Positions 63,351-64,000 of a stretch of 64,000 nt of DNA are shown here, piece by piece. A program made the translations under genes and the position numbers. The stretch spans positions 62,001-126,000 of the forward strand of contig JAEWHK010000018.1 in the NCBI GenBank assembly GCA_023387815.1. Reading direction: 5' to 3'. How positions within the stretch are numbered: position 1 is the first letter of the stretch; every line of letters starts with the position of its first letter. A model generated the notes under the pieces. The model did no database searches. It saw nothing but the letters and a program-made list of their open reading frames with translations, and had not been told where the DNA came from. Origin of the DNA: Pseudomonadota bacterium. GTDB taxonomy: Bacteria > Pseudomonadota > Gammaproteobacteria > Burkholderiales > Burkholderiaceae_B.

Positions 63351-63962
63351 TCAGCTGCGAGCCCCACTCTGAGTGATCTGCTCAACTGCGGTTTGCAGAA
63401 TGGCGATGATGCGCCGCTGTTCCTGCGGATCTGCCTCGCTTTTGAGCAATAGCGCGCGCTTCAAATCAAGGCGGGCTTGCGTGAATTCGGGCAACCACCC
63501 CTCTTCACTGTTTGTATCGTTATCCGCCGCCATGGCGCCCTGTATGTATTTCATTTTTCGTGCCATGTGAACAAGCATGGCCAGAAGTTCTTCCGCTTCT
63601 TCGCGATGTGCCTCAAGATGCGCAAGCCCGTCTGGTAACAAGGCATAGGACTTCTTGTTGCTTTCCACGGAAACCGAGGCAAAGCCCAGTTCCTGCAGAT
63701 AAGTCAGCGCGGGATATACCATTCCGGGGCTGGGTTTCCAGAAACCGCCTGACCGGCTTTCCAGTTCCTTGACCAGTTCATAGCCGTGGCTGGGCTGGAT
63801 TTCCAGCAGAGCCAGAACCATCAATTGCAGATCCTCGGAAGAGAATTTACGCCCACGCGTAAAGCCGCCTTCCTGACGATGGCGCTGATGACCACGTTTG
63901 TGATGACCGTGTCTGGCAAACATCGCGGCGTCTTTGATTTTTTCTTTCATCTTGTCTTTCAT
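63351..63962 (-). CDS. yqjI: PadR-family metal-responsive regulator (YqjI-like)
   Basis: This 203-residue regulator has a His-rich N-terminal extension (His18, 20, 21, 25 and 28 within FARHGHHKRGHQRHRQ). A PadR winged helix follows (about 43-115, with LQLMVLALLEIQPSHGYELVKELESRSGGFWKPSPGMVYPAL), then a C-terminal helical dimerisation region. E. coli YqjI has the same layout, binds Ni or Fe through the extension and represses yqjH. Here the gene is upstream of the YqjH-like gene in one transcription unit. The first ATG at 63962 is used because it gives the full extension. Confidence 0.87.
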   Translation of the reverse strand: MKDKMKEKIKDAAMFARHGHHKRGHQRHRQEGGFTRGRKFSSEDLQLMVLALLEIQPSHGYELVKELESRSGGFWKPSPGMVYPALTYLQELGFASVSVESNKKSYALLPDGLAHLEAHREEAEELLAMLVHMARKMKYIQGAMAADNDTNSEEGWLPEFTQARLDLKRALLLKSEADPQEQRRIIAILQTAVEQITQSGARS

Positions 63963-64000
63963 TTTTGTTCCAATATTCGATTTTGTATTTTAAGATATAT
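63963..64000 (-). promoter_or_regulatory. Partial upstream region of the yqjI-like gene
   Basis: Only 38 bp, strongly AT-rich, ending with AAGATATAT at the window edge. This may be half of a symmetrical operator for the PadR protein, but the other half would lie outside the window. Confidence 0.3.

Overview
The window looks like the chromosome of a betaproteobacterium of the Alcaligenaceae (Bordetella/Achromobacter/Advenella-like). The basis is the mix of genes: a Bug/TctC solute receptor, many amino-acid and TRAP importers with LysR, IclR and MocR regulators, an ImpE/TagJ-type type VI secretion operon, and a kpsE-kpsD-kpsM-kpsT capsule locus with wecB/wecC. The genus is inference. No rRNA, tRNA, insertion sequence, prophage or CRISPR array was seen. 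Many starts were moved inward from the longest open frame where a Shine-Dalgarno sequence, a signal peptide or an overlap with the preceding gene decided the matter.

Layout. (1) 1-12.2 kb: group 2-type (ABC-dependent) capsule locus, visibly more AT-rich than the rest. On the minus strand it runs kpsE, kpsD/wza-like, kpsM, kpsT, wecB, wecC (UDP-ManNAcA supply), then a giant coiled-coil plus multi-glycosyltransferase protein that leaves the window at base 1. A kpsS-like Kdo transferase is divergent. (2) 12.3-16.4 kb: GntP-type permease, a small protein of unknown function and a tannase/feruloyl-esterase-like lipoprotein. (3) 16.5-25.7 kb: a Pot-type ABC importer in one minus-strand operon with a three-subunit HcnABC/opine-oxidase-like dehydrogenase, a divergent IclR regulator, and a further FAD amine oxidase. 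(4) 25.8-30.6 kb: effector-binding protein, Pmp3 peptide, DUF924 protein and an EmrAB-type efflux pair. (5) 30.7-37.1 kb: NocR/OccR-like LysR regulator divergent from a polar-amino-acid ABC importer with two ATPases and an argininosuccinate-lyase-family enzyme. (6) 37.1-45.1 kb: an incomplete type VI secretion operon, tssA-tssB-tssC-hcp-tagJ-tssE-tssF-DUF3540, with no tssG, H, I, J, K, L or M here. (7) 45.5-55.1 kb: TRAP transporter divergent from a fused 5-oxoprolinase/hydantoinase, a Bug receptor and a TPP enzyme. (8) 55.2-59.8 kb: LysR regulator, cystine-type ABC importer and a C-S lyase. (9) 60-64 kb: MocR regulator divergent from an EamA exporter, then a YqjI/YqjH-like PadR regulator and ferric-siderophore reductase.

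Together this is an accessory, nutrition-oriented region. Several importer-plus-enzyme modules appear built to take up and oxidise or cleave N-substituted amino acids (opine-like, argininosuccinate-like, oxoproline-like, sulphur amino acids), flanked by surface and competition systems (capsule, T6SS). The most unusual objects are the giant capsule protein, the partial T6SS locus, the argH-family ABC operon with two ATPases, and two short-tandem-repeat tracts near the right end.
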